A stretch of 47,441 bases of DNA from Nocardia salmonicida NBRC 13393 (GTDB taxonomy: Bacteria > Actinomycetota > Actinomycetes > Mycobacteriales > Mycobacteriaceae): positions 1 through 47,441 of the forward strand of contig NZ_BDBR01000063.1 in the NCBI RefSeq assembly GCF_001613085.1, written 5' to 3'. The notes below the pieces were generated by a model. That model was not told the origin of the DNA and searched no databases. It saw only the letters and a program-made list of their open reading frames with translations. Position numbers and translations under genes: made by a program. Of this stretch, positions 32,952 to 41,204 are shown piece after piece. How positions within the stretch are numbered: the first letter of the stretch is position 1; each line of letters starts with the position of its first letter.

Positions 32952-34613
32952 ATGTTCTTCGATTCCCACCTCGAGCTGCTGCAGGCAGCGGCACAGGCCA
33001 ACCGCACCCGCACCGCGTGGACCGGGTACGCGCCCATCGCCCCGCCCGACGCCGCGCGAGCCGACGCCCTACTCGGCGCCTACGACGGCGCCACCCTGTC
33101 GCTGTCGTCGCCCACCCGCTCGGTGATCACCGCCGACGAGGTCTCCCCGTACACCGGGAAGTCGCTCAATGTCAGCTACAGCGCGCCGTCGGTGGACGAG
33201 GCGCTCGTGGGCGCGGCGGCCGCCGCCACCGCCCTGCGCGACGCCGGCGTCGAACGCCGGGTCGGCGTGTGCCTGGAGGCGCTGCACCGGATCCACCAGC
33301 GTGGCCAGGAGTTCGCGGCGGTCACCGCGCACACCACCGGGCAGAGCCTGGCCATGGCGTGCAGCGGAAGCGGGACCAACGCCCTCGACCGCGGCCTGGA
33401 AGCGGTGGCGATGGCCTGGTCGGCCATGACCCGGGTGCCCGGACAGGTGACCTGGCAGCAGCGATTCGGCAAGTCGGAGGTGACCCTGCGCAAGCGTTTC
33501 CGGGTCCGCCCGCTCGGCACCGCGCTCGTCGTCGCCTGCGCCTCGTTCCCCGCCTGGAACGCCTATCCGGCGATTCTGGCCAACCTCGCGACGGGCAATC
33601 CGGTACTGGTCAAGCCGCACCCCCGCTCGGTCCTGGCGACCGCGCTCGCGGTGAGCGTGCTGCGCGAGGTGCTGGTCGAGGCGCAGTTGCCCGCCGACGC
33701 CGTTCAGCTGGTCGTCGACACCGCCGACGCCCCCGTCGCCGGGCAGCTGGCCACCAGTCCCGAAGTGCGGATCGTCGACTTCACCGGCAGTCCCACGTTC
33801 GGATCGTGGCTGGAACGCAACGTCGCGAACGCCCTGGTGTTCACCGAGACCGCGGGCGTCAACACCGTCGTCCTCGATTCCGTTGCCGACCTGTCGGCGG
33901 CCATGCGCACGCTCGCCGGCGGTCTCTCGCTCTTCAGCGGCCAGATGTGCACCACGCCGCAGAACTTCTACATCCCGGACGCGGGCGTGCGCACCGACGA
34001 CGGCGTGATCGCCCGGGACGACGTCATCGCCGCGCTCCTGTCGGCGATCGACGACCTGGCCGGTGCACCTCGCCGCGCCGGTGCGGTCTGCGGCGCGCTC
34101 CAGTCCGACGCGACGCTGCACTCGATCACCGCGCTCGCCGACGCGGCCGAGGCGAATGGAACCCTGCTCCGCAAGCCGGTGCCGTACGCGCATCCCGACT
34201 ACCCCCAGGCCCGGGCGGTGACGCCGCTGGTCATCCGGGTCGATCCCCGTCGGGGCGAGACGCTTCCCGAGGGCGAGCAGTTCGGTCCGGTCGCGTTCCT
34301 GATCGACTGTGCAGACACCGCGTCGGCGGTGGCGCACGCGACCGCGAGCGTCCGCAACCACGGCGCGATCAGCTCCTACCTCTACTGCACCGACGACGCC
34401 GTCATCGACGAGGTGGCCGACGCGTACGCCGATGCCGGGGCCTCCCTGTCGGCGAATCTGGTGTCCTCGATGCCCATGCAGTTCGCGGCCGCCTACAGCG
34501 ACTACCACGTCACCGGCCTCAACCCGGCGGGCAACGCGACCCTCACCGACGAGGCCTTCATCGCCGGGCGATTCCGCATCGTCCAGGATCGCCGCCAGGT
34601 CGAGGGGGAATGA
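32952..34613 (+). CDS. paaN: PaaN-type aldehyde dehydrogenase
   Basis: NAD(P)-dependent aldehyde dehydrogenase superfamily protein of 553 residues, close to the PaaN group of phenylacetate-type degradation clusters. It would oxidise an aldehyde (possibly a CoA-bound semialdehyde) to the acid. The general-base region has Glu299 (FTETAGVN) and the catalytic cysteine is Cys333 (SGQMCTTPQNFYI). CASFPAWNAYPAILANLATGNPVLVKPHP near 196-224 is the cofactor-side block. The ATG at 32952 has AGGAA about 10 nt upstream. First gene of a five-gene operon, overlapping the thiolase reading frame at its stop. No paaABCDE ring-epoxidase genes are present. Confidence 0.85.
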   Translation: MFFDSHLELLQAAAQANRTRTAWTGYAPIAPPDAARADALLGAYDGATLSLSSPTRSVITADEVSPYTGKSLNVSYSAPSVDEALVGAAAAATALRDAGVERRVGVCLEALHRIHQRGQEFAAVTAHTTGQSLAMACSGSGTNALDRGLEAVAMAWSAMTRVPGQVTWQQRFGKSEVTLRKRFRVRPLGTALVVACASFPAWNAYPAILANLATGNPVLVKPHPRSVLATALAVSVLREVLVEAQLPADAVQLVVDTADAPVAGQLATSPEVRIVDFTGSPTFGSWLERNVANALVFTETAGVNTVVLDSVADLSAAMRTLAGGLSLFSGQMCTTPQNFYIPDAGVRTDDGVIARDDVIAALLSAIDDLAGAPRRAGAVCGALQSDATLHSITALADAAEANGTLLRKPVPYAHPDYPQARAVTPLVIRVDPRRGETLPEGEQFGPVAFLIDCADTASAVAHATASVRNHGAISSYLYCTDDAVIDEVADAYADAGASLSANLVSSMPMQFAAAYSDYHVTGLNPAGNATLTDEAFIAGRFRIVQDRRQVEGE

Positions 34614-34615
34614 CC

Positions 34616-35812
34616 ATGTCCCAGTTCACTTCCGGGGTCTACATCTACGACGCGGTCCGCACGCCGAAGGCCCGGGTCCGGCGTCAGGGCGGCACGTTCG
34701 CCGATGTCCCCGCCCACGAACTCCTCGCCCAGTTGCTGACCGCCCTGCAGGAACGCGGACTCCCCGCCGACACGGTCGACGATGTCATCGTCGGCACCAG
34801 CACGGCCGTCGGAGAACAGGGCGGCAACGTCGCCCGCGCCGGGCTGCTCTGGGCGGGCTGGCCGGACCAGGTCGGCGCCGGGGTGGTCTCGCGACTGTGC
34901 TGCTCGGGGCTGGAGGCGATCGAGTCCGCCGCGGCCAAGGTGGCTTCCGGCATCGCCGATGTCGTCCTCGCCGGTGGCGTCGAATCGATGTCGCGGGTAC
35001 CGATGCTGTCCGACCGGCCTGCCTTCGTCGGCGACGAGGAGCTCGGCGATCGCACCGGCTACGTGACCATCGGGGTCTCCGCTGATCTCCTCGCGGCCCA
35101 ATACGGTTTGACCCGAACCGATCTCGACGCCTATGCGGTGACCTCGCACCAGCGTGCCGCCGCGGCCCCGCTGTCGGAGTCGGTGATCGCGGTCCGCTCG
35201 GGCGGCACCACGGTCCTCGAGTCGGACGAGGGACCCCGGCCGCAGGTCAGCCTCGAATCCCTCGGCGAACTCGCTCCCCTCTTCGGGGACGATCCGTCGT
35301 GGAGCAGGGTGGCGATGCGGCTGCCCGCGGTCGGCCGGCCGGAGGGCGGGCTGCACACCGCAGCCACCGCTCCGCAGATGGCCGACGGTGCGGCGATGGC
35401 GGTCTTCGGGTCCGCCGCCGCGCGCGACCGGATCGGCCGGGAGCCGATCGGCGAAGTGGTGGGCGTAGCCCAGGTCGCCGTGCGCTCGCCGCTGCTGACG
35501 GCACCGGTCGCCGCCGCGCGGCGTGCACTCGAGAAGGCGGGAATCACCGCGGACCGACTCGACGTGATCGAGGCGAACGAATCCTTCGCGGCGTCCGTCC
35601 TGGTGATGACCCGGGAACTGGGGCTCGATCCGACCGCGGTGAACCCGCTCGGCGGATCGCTCGCCACCGGCCACCCACTGGGCGCGGGCGGTGGCGCATT
35701 GCTCGTCAACGCCCTGGACCAGCTCGCCCGCATCGACGGCGAGTACGCCCTCGTGACCATCCCGGCAGCGCTCGGGCTCGGTGCCGCCGTCGTCGTGCGC
35801 CGACTCCGTTGA
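34616..35812 (+). CDS. thiolase-family protein lacking the second catalytic cysteine
   Basis: A 398-residue thiolase-fold protein. The nucleophile Cys95 (SRLCCSGLEAI) and the GHPLGAGG histidine are present. However, the C-terminal motif that reads Cys-x-Gly-Gly-Gly-x-Gly in normal thiolases is TIPAALGLGAA here, with Pro at the cysteine position. ESFAASVL replaces NEAFA. It may cleave an unusual substrate, work mainly in one direction or be inactive as a thiolase. The ATG at 34616 has GAGGGGG 7 nt upstream. An ATG at 34610 overlaps the paaN stop and is an alternative. Confidence 0.85.
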   Translation: MSQFTSGVYIYDAVRTPKARVRRQGGTFADVPAHELLAQLLTALQERGLPADTVDDVIVGTSTAVGEQGGNVARAGLLWAGWPDQVGAGVVSRLCCSGLEAIESAAAKVASGIADVVLAGGVESMSRVPMLSDRPAFVGDEELGDRTGYVTIGVSADLLAAQYGLTRTDLDAYAVTSHQRAAAAPLSESVIAVRSGGTTVLESDEGPRPQVSLESLGELAPLFGDDPSWSRVAMRLPAVGRPEGGLHTAATAPQMADGAAMAVFGSAAARDRIGREPIGEVVGVAQVAVRSPLLTAPVAAARRALEKAGITADRLDVIEANESFAASVLVMTRELGLDPTAVNPLGGSLATGHPLGAGGGALLVNALDQLARIDGEYALVTIPAALGLGAAVVVRRLR

Positions 35813-35847
35813 CCCTCCACCCCGAACCTCTCGCACCGAAGGACGCC

Positions 35848-37587
35848 ATGCACGCCAACTCGGACGGCAACGCCGCCAACCGCTTACGCCCGTGCCATCC
35901 CGATCACCGAGTCCAGGACTACCTCGAACACCAGTGGTGGTCGCCGCTGACCGTGCTGGATCTCCTCGACGACCAGGTCCGTCGCCGCGGCGATGCTCCG
36001 GCGGTGACCGATCCGACGAACCTGCCCGCGCTGTGCGGGATCGAGCCGACGGCACTGACCTGGCGCGAACTCGACGCCCGCGTCGACGACCTCGCCGCCA
36101 CGCTGCACGAGTCCGGTGTCGGTCCCGGCGATGTCGTCGCGGTGCTGATGCCCAACTCCGTCGCCCTGATCGCGACCTACTTCGCGCTGTGGCGCCTCGG
36201 CGCGATCGCGGCCCCCATGCCCGCCTCGTATCGACGGCACGAACTCACGCGGATCGTCGAATCCGCCTCGGCCGTCGCGGTGGTCACCGTCAGCAGTCTC
36301 GGTGACCGGACACCGTCCGAGGAAGCGCTCGGCCTGATCGGCGAACTGCCCTCGCTGCGTTCGGTGTTCACCTTCGGCCCACCCGCGTCGAACGGCGGCC
36401 TGCCGCTGGACGCGGCCCCCGCCACCGGCGAATCGGTCGATGCCGTGCGTCGCGCCTACACCGCGCTGCCCCGATCGGTGAACGACTGCATCACCATCTG
36501 CTGGACCAGCGGTACCGAGGCCGCGCCCAAGGGCGTGCCCCGCTGCCACGGGGACTGGATCGCGGTCGGGCAGGCGGTGCAGGACGGTCTGGAGACCGAC
36601 GAGGCGTCGGTCATGCTCAACCCGTTCCCGGTGGTCAACATGGCCGGGTTCGCGACATCGCTGCTGCCGTGGCTGCTCGGTGGTGGCCACCTGGTGCTGC
36701 ACCACCCGCTGGACATGGCCGTGTATCTCGATCAGCTCCAGCGCTATCGCGTCACCCACACGAGCATGCCGCCCGCGATCCTCACCATGCTGCTGCAACG
36801 AGAAGACCTTCGGGCCGCGCACGACCTGTCCGCGCTGCGCCGGGTGGGGTCGGGCGGCGCTCCGCTGCCCCCCGGCGTGGTGCGCGACTGGCAGTACTCG
36901 CTGGGCGTCGAGGTGCTCAATTTCTTCGGCTCGAACGAAGGCGTGTGTCTGCTCGGCGCACCGTCGGACACACCGGACCCGATGCTCCGCGCCGAGTACC
37001 TACCGAACTACGGTGCGCCGGACAGGTCCTGGGTCACCACCGTGGCCGAACGCACCTCGGTGCGCCTGGTGGATCTGGCGACCGGCAGGCAGGTCACCGC
37101 CGTCGGCGGGCGCGGCGAACTGCGTCTGAAGGGACCGACGATCTTCGCCGGCTATCTCGAGGGAACAGCGGCGTCGAGCCCGTTCGACGACGACGGATAC
37201 CTCTGCAGCGGAGACATCTTCGAGCTGTGCGGGGACAACGGCGAGTACCTCAGGTTCGTCGACCGCAGCAAGGAGATCATCATCCGGGGCGGAATGAACA
37301 TCGCTCCGGCCGAGATCGAGGGAATCCTGATCGACCATCCCGCGGTCGCCGACGTGGCGATCGTCGGCTACCACGACGACGTTCTCGGCGAGAAGTGCTG
37401 TGCGGTCGTCGTTCCCGCCACCGGAGACGGGGTCGCACTCGAGGACCTGGTGAACTTCCTGCGCGCGAAGGAGGTGGCCTCGTTCAAGTTGCCGGAGCGG
37501 ATCGTCACGGTCGACGAGCTGCCCCGCAACCCGATCGGAAAGCTGCAGCGGCGCGACATCCGCAGCGCGATCGAGCAGGCAGGCTGA
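35848..37587 (+). CDS. class I adenylate-forming acyl-CoA ligase (second)
   Basis: Second CoA ligase of the locus, 579 residues. CWTSGTEAAPKGVPR at 218-232 is the nucleotide loop, NFFGSNEG near 352 the A5-type motif, CSGDIFELCGDNGEYLRFVDRSKE and IIIRGGMNIAPAEIEG the hinge region, and NPIGKLQRRDI the catalytic lysine segment. Acid specificity is not predictable. It is in the five-gene operon, 35 bp after the thiolase and 1 bp before the thioesterase start, and only distantly similar in sequence to the ligase at 28943. Confidence 0.9.
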   Translation: MHANSDGNAANRLRPCHPDHRVQDYLEHQWWSPLTVLDLLDDQVRRRGDAPAVTDPTNLPALCGIEPTALTWRELDARVDDLAATLHESGVGPGDVVAVLMPNSVALIATYFALWRLGAIAAPMPASYRRHELTRIVESASAVAVVTVSSLGDRTPSEEALGLIGELPSLRSVFTFGPPASNGGLPLDAAPATGESVDAVRRAYTALPRSVNDCITICWTSGTEAAPKGVPRCHGDWIAVGQAVQDGLETDEASVMLNPFPVVNMAGFATSLLPWLLGGGHLVLHHPLDMAVYLDQLQRYRVTHTSMPPAILTMLLQREDLRAAHDLSALRRVGSGGAPLPPGVVRDWQYSLGVEVLNFFGSNEGVCLLGAPSDTPDPMLRAEYLPNYGAPDRSWVTTVAERTSVRLVDLATGRQVTAVGGRGELRLKGPTIFAGYLEGTAASSPFDDDGYLCSGDIFELCGDNGEYLRFVDRSKEIIIRGGMNIAPAEIEGILIDHPAVADVAIVGYHDDVLGEKCCAVVVPATGDGVALEDLVNFLRAKEVASFKLPERIVTVDELPRNPIGKLQRRDIRSAIEQAG

Positions 37588-37588
37588 C

Positions 37589-38122
37589 GTGGGATCGCCA
37601 GATGGTGACGACGCACCGGTGGGCCGACCACGCGAGACGCCGACCGGGTCCGACCGGCCCATCGCCGATGAGCTGACGGCGATGCTCGACGGGCGGTTCC
37701 CGGGCCTGGTCGGGATGCGCATCCTCGCGGCCTCGGCATCGGCGGTCACCGGCGACCTGCGGGTGCGCGAGGAGTTGCTGGCGCCGAACGGATACCTGCA
37801 CGCGGCCACCGTCGTGGCTTTGGCCGACACGGTGTGCGGTGTCGGCGCGCGGCTGGCGCTGCCCACCGAGGCGGCCGGATTCACCACACTCGAACTCAAG
37901 ACCAACTATCTCGGCACCGCACGGGCGGGGACGGTCACCGTCGACGCGACGCTCGTCCATGGTGGACGGCGCACCCAGGTCTGGGACGCCACCGTCCGCG
38001 ACGACGCCGGGCGGGCGATCGCGCTCTTCCGCTGCACCCAGATGGTGCTCTACCCGACGGCGCCGCAACAATATTCGCACTCTCGAAGAGAACTCTGCAA
38101 TACCGAAACGGAGCAGGCATGA
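37589..38122 (+). CDS. hotdog-fold thioesterase (PaaI-like)
   Basis: Acyl-CoA thioesterase of 177 residues. The core hotdog signature is ELLAPNGYLHAATVVALADTVCGVGARLAL near 63-92 (Asn/His and Asp of the active site), followed by GFTTLELKTNYLGTARAGTVTVDATLVHGGRRTQVWDATVRD, typical of PaaI/4-hydroxybenzoyl-CoA thioesterase relatives. It would release CoA from dead-end thioesters in the pathway. The start is a GTG 1 bp after the ligase stop. The C-terminus overlaps the dioxygenase ATG by 4 bp (ATGA), so the genes are probably translationally coupled. Confidence 0.85.
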   Translation: MGSPDGDDAPVGRPRETPTGSDRPIADELTAMLDGRFPGLVGMRILAASASAVTGDLRVREELLAPNGYLHAATVVALADTVCGVGARLALPTEAAGFTTLELKTNYLGTARAGTVTVDATLVHGGRRTQVWDATVRDDAGRAIALFRCTQMVLYPTAPQQYSHSRRELCNTETEQA

Positions 38123-39600
38123 CTTCCACCCAGCCCCGCGCGAACGGCGAGCCCATCGCCGTCGCTCGCCCGGTCGAGGCCACCGACGACAATCCGTACA
38201 CCCTCGGAGTGTTCGCGCCCGTCCACGACGAACTCACCCTGGACGACCTCACGGTCATCGGTGAGATCCCCAAGGACCTCAACGGCGTGTACCTGCGCAA
38301 CGGCCCGAACCGGCAGTTCGAGGCGCCGGGCCGCTATCACATGTTCGACGGCGACGGCATGATTCACGCCGCGCACTTCGAGAACGGGAAGGTGCGGTAC
38401 CGCAATCGGTACGTCCGGACCAAGGCCTTCCACGACGAGTCCGAGGCGGGCCGCGCCCTGTGGACCGGACTCATGGAGAACCCCGAGGGCAATCCGTGGG
38501 GCAACGGACACGGCCTCGGGATCAAGGATTCCGCCAACACCGACGTGATCTACCATCGCGGCGAGGTCCTGGCGACCTGGTACCTGTGCGGAACGCCCTA
38601 CAGCGTGGATCCGCTGTCGCTGGAAACCCTCGGCGCACAAGACTTCCTCGGCACCTTCGCGGGCGACATGATGGCCCACCCGAAGGTCGACGAGGCCACC
38701 GGCGAACTGATCTGGTTCGACTACGGCCCCGACCAGGACTTCCTGCGCTACGGCATCATCGGCGCCGACGGTCGTCAGACGCACCTCACGCAGATCGATC
38801 TGCCGGGTCCGCGCCTTCCGCACGACATCGGGATCACCGACAACTACTCGATCCTCATGGACCTGCCGCTGGTGCAGGATCACGATGCGCGCCGGGCAGG
38901 CAAGTACCGGATCTTCTACGATCAGGAACTTCCCGCCCGGTTCGCCGTCATTCCCCGGCACGGACAGGGCAGTGAGGTGCGCTGGTTCGAGGTGAAGCCC
39001 TGCTACATCTACCACGTAGTCAATGCGTGGGAAGCGGGCGAGGAGATCATCATGGACGTGTGCCGGGTGAAGAATCCTCAGCACCAGACGACGTTCGCCT
39101 CGCCACTGTCGAACATGCTCGCGTACATGCGACTCGATGCCCAGCTCTACCGGTACCGCTTCAACCTGCGCACCGGCGCCACCATCGAGACCGAACTCGA
39201 CAACGCCAACATCGAGTTCCCCAGCGTGGATTCGCGGGTCATGGGCCGCCCGCACCGGTATTCCTACAGCATGAGCCTCGGCAACGAGCCGACCCTGCTC
39301 TTCGACGGCCTCGTGCGCTTCGATTCGCTGACCGGCGCCAAGGAGGAACACAAGTTCGGTGCCGGGCGTTGGGGTTCGGAGGCGCCCTTCGCTGCGCGCG
39401 ACGGATCCACCGGCGAGACCGACGGCTACCTGGTCTGCTTCGTCAACGACGAGGCCGAGGACAAGGGCGAGATCAACATCTTCGACGCCGAGGACGTCGC
39501 GGCGGGACCGATCGCGCGGGTACTGCTGCCGCGCCGGGTGCCCTCCGGCTTCCATGCCACCTGGGTGCGCGCCGATCAGCTCGCCGAGGCCCGCGCGTAG
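38119..39600 (+). CDS. carotenoid/lignostilbene-type cleavage dioxygenase
   Basis: Non-heme iron(II) dioxygenase of 493 residues that splits a C=C bond to two carbonyl products. The four iron-ligand histidines are in place: H187 (MMAHPK), H235 (LPHDIGIT), H299 (YIYHVVNAWE) and H479 (SGFHATWV). NGVYLRNGPN near 55-64 and FDGDGMIHAAHF near 76-87 are family hallmarks. Bacterial members act on carotenoids, apocarotenoids, stilbenes or propenylphenols; I cannot choose from sequence. Last gene of the paaN operon. Its aldehyde product would be a natural substrate of the aldehyde dehydrogenase and then of a CoA ligase. Confidence 0.92.
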   Translation: MTSTQPRANGEPIAVARPVEATDDNPYTLGVFAPVHDELTLDDLTVIGEIPKDLNGVYLRNGPNRQFEAPGRYHMFDGDGMIHAAHFENGKVRYRNRYVRTKAFHDESEAGRALWTGLMENPEGNPWGNGHGLGIKDSANTDVIYHRGEVLATWYLCGTPYSVDPLSLETLGAQDFLGTFAGDMMAHPKVDEATGELIWFDYGPDQDFLRYGIIGADGRQTHLTQIDLPGPRLPHDIGITDNYSILMDLPLVQDHDARRAGKYRIFYDQELPARFAVIPRHGQGSEVRWFEVKPCYIYHVVNAWEAGEEIIMDVCRVKNPQHQTTFASPLSNMLAYMRLDAQLYRYRFNLRTGATIETELDNANIEFPSVDSRVMGRPHRYSYSMSLGNEPTLLFDGLVRFDSLTGAKEEHKFGAGRWGSEAPFAARDGSTGETDGYLVCFVNDEAEDKGEINIFDAEDVAAGPIARVLLPRRVPSGFHATWVRADQLAEARA

Positions 39601-39616
39601 CGCGACGAGGATGAAT

Positions 39617-39670
39617 CGAAAGTCTCCTGGTGCGAGGCGGTCCGAAACCGCGTCGCCCAGGAGACTTTCG
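39617..39670. terminator. bidirectional terminator between convergent operons
   Basis: 14-bp perfect outer arms (CGAAAGTCTCCTGG and its complement) enclose a 26-nt loop that itself pairs (GCGA/TCGC and GCGGT/ACCGC). It begins 16 bp after the dioxygenase stop and serves the convergent SCP2-type thiolase as well. Outer arms begin CGAAA and end TTTCG, giving short A and T tracts. Confidence 0.8.
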
Positions 39671-39712
39671 TCGTTGGTGGCTAGGCCGTCGCCGGGCGGG
39701 CGCGGCCGCCGG

Positions 39713-40951
39713 TCACCGGGTACCCCGGACGACGACCGTGGTCACCACGGTCGTGAACGAACCGCCGATATTGACGGTGAGGGCCCGGCGGGCGTCGTCG
39801 ACCTGATGGTCTCCGGCCCGGCCGGTGACCTGCCGAGCCGAGTCGAGCACCATGCGAACTCCGGTGGCGCCCACCGGGTGCCCGTGCGCCATCAGCCCGC
39901 CGCTGGGGTTCACCGGCAGCCGCCCACCGCGTTCGATAGAGCCGTCCGTCACCGCCTCGCCGCCCTTGCCCGGATCGGCCAGACCGATGTGCTCGAGCGT
40001 CACCAGCCCGTTGATGGTGAAGCAGTCGTGGATCTCGGCGACATCCAGATCGGCTACGCCCGCGATCCCCGCGCGCCGGTAGGCGTCCTCGACGGCTCCG
40101 CGCAGGTGCGGGAACAGGTAGTCCTGGTCGGCGCTCGCGGCGAGTTTGTCCGTGAGCAGCAGCGTGGCCGTGCGATGGCCGAATCCGGCGATCGTGGCCT
40201 CCTGGTCCAGGTCGGCTCCGGTCCGCTGCGCCCATGCCCGCGCGAACTTCGGTCCGGCCAGCACCACGGCGGCGGCGCCGTCGGTGATGCGCCCGCAGTC
40301 GGTCTTGCGGAGCATCCCCTCCACGAGGGGGTTCACCTCGTCGTTCTCGTCGAAGGATCCCGCCGGGAAGTCCCAGTCCCGGGTCTGCGCAAGGCCGTTG
40401 CGGGATCCGTTGCCGAACGCGATCTCCGCGAATCGGCCCAGATGCGCGTGATCGAGGCCGTAGCGCCGCTGGTATTCCTGCGCGATGTCGGCGAAGAGCG
40501 CGGGCCACGGGTACTGCGCATCCAGCGCCTCGCGCCCCGCCCACGCCGCGGTCCCCAGATATCCGGCAGCCGTCTGCGCGGACACATTGCGCATCAGCTC
40601 GACGCCGACCACCAGCGCCACGTCATAGCGGCCCGATTCGATGTCCGCGCAGGCGGCGAGGATCGCGGTGCTGCCCGAGGCGCACGCCGCCTCGTGCCGG
40701 GTGCTCGGCAGCCCGTCCAGGCCCGGCACCGCCGCGACCACCATGCCGCCGAGCTGGGCCTGGCCCGCGAAGAGTTCGCCGGCGAGGTTGCTCACGTGGA
40801 TCACGCCGACCTCGCGGTCGTCCACTCGCGCGTCGGCCAGGGCGGCGGGCACGGTCTCGGCGAACATGTCGACCAGGCCGAGCCCTTCCTTCGACCAGTT
40901 CCTGGCGAAGTCGGTCTGGGCGCCTCCGAGCACGTACACGGGGTTCGTCAT
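39713..40951 (-). CDS. SCP2-type thiolase
   Basis: Thiolase-family protein of 412 residues in the SCPx/SCP2 branch, which often acts on 3-oxoacyl-CoAs with branched or bulky parts such as sterol side chains. The nucleophile cysteine is in HEAACASGSTAI, the active-site HDCFTINGL follows (near 305), the histidine is in MAHGHPVGATG, and the C-terminal NIGGSFTTVV replaces the classical second-cysteine motif, as is usual in this branch. AGGAGG lies just before the ATG at 40951. It is divergent from the second fused HxlR regulator, which probably controls it. Confidence 0.87.
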   Translation of the reverse strand: MTNPVYVLGGAQTDFARNWSKEGLGLVDMFAETVPAALADARVDDREVGVIHVSNLAGELFAGQAQLGGMVVAAVPGLDGLPSTRHEAACASGSTAILAACADIESGRYDVALVVGVELMRNVSAQTAAGYLGTAAWAGREALDAQYPWPALFADIAQEYQRRYGLDHAHLGRFAEIAFGNGSRNGLAQTRDWDFPAGSFDENDEVNPLVEGMLRKTDCGRITDGAAAVVLAGPKFARAWAQRTGADLDQEATIAGFGHRTATLLLTDKLAASADQDYLFPHLRGAVEDAYRRAGIAGVADLDVAEIHDCFTINGLVTLEHIGLADPGKGGEAVTDGSIERGGRLPVNPSGGLMAHGHPVGATGVRMVLDSARQVTGRAGDHQVDDARRALTVNIGGSFTTVVTTVVVRGTR

Positions 40952-40994
40952 CTTTCCTCCTTGTTGTCGCATCCAAGGCTAGTTACGACCCGCT

Positions 40995-41019
40995 GTTACT
41001 ACAAGATAAAGAGTTACTA
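40995..41019. promoter_or_regulatory. GTTACTA direct repeats in the thiolase/HxlR divergent region
   Basis: GTTACTA at 40995-41001 and 41013-41019, with a further GTTAC at 40982-40986, surround GATAAA (41005-41010). The 253-bp divergent region is AT-rich for this window. These are candidate sites for the fused HxlR regulator encoded at 41205. They differ from the 16-bp site of the other cluster. Confidence 0.5.
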
Positions 41020-41204
41020 AGACTCACTCGTTTCATTGGCAAATCGCCAGTAAAAAGGCGAAACATCGCCGATAATGCCGGTAAGACCTCCCGGATTGAA
41101 CCGTGCATTTTTTTCGATTACTTCTAAGTGAAGAGCTACTCGCGCAGACGCCCGGACACAGCGCCGTGGCGCCCGGCCGGACCCTGTTTGCGATGATTGA
41201 CGCC

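Noticed and set aside
32952..39600. Complete phenylacetate (paa) pathway
   Set aside because: Despite the PaaN- and PaaI-like genes there is no epoxidase (paaABCDE), no paaG-type isomerase and no PaaK-like ligase identity, so calling it a paa cluster would overstate the evidence.
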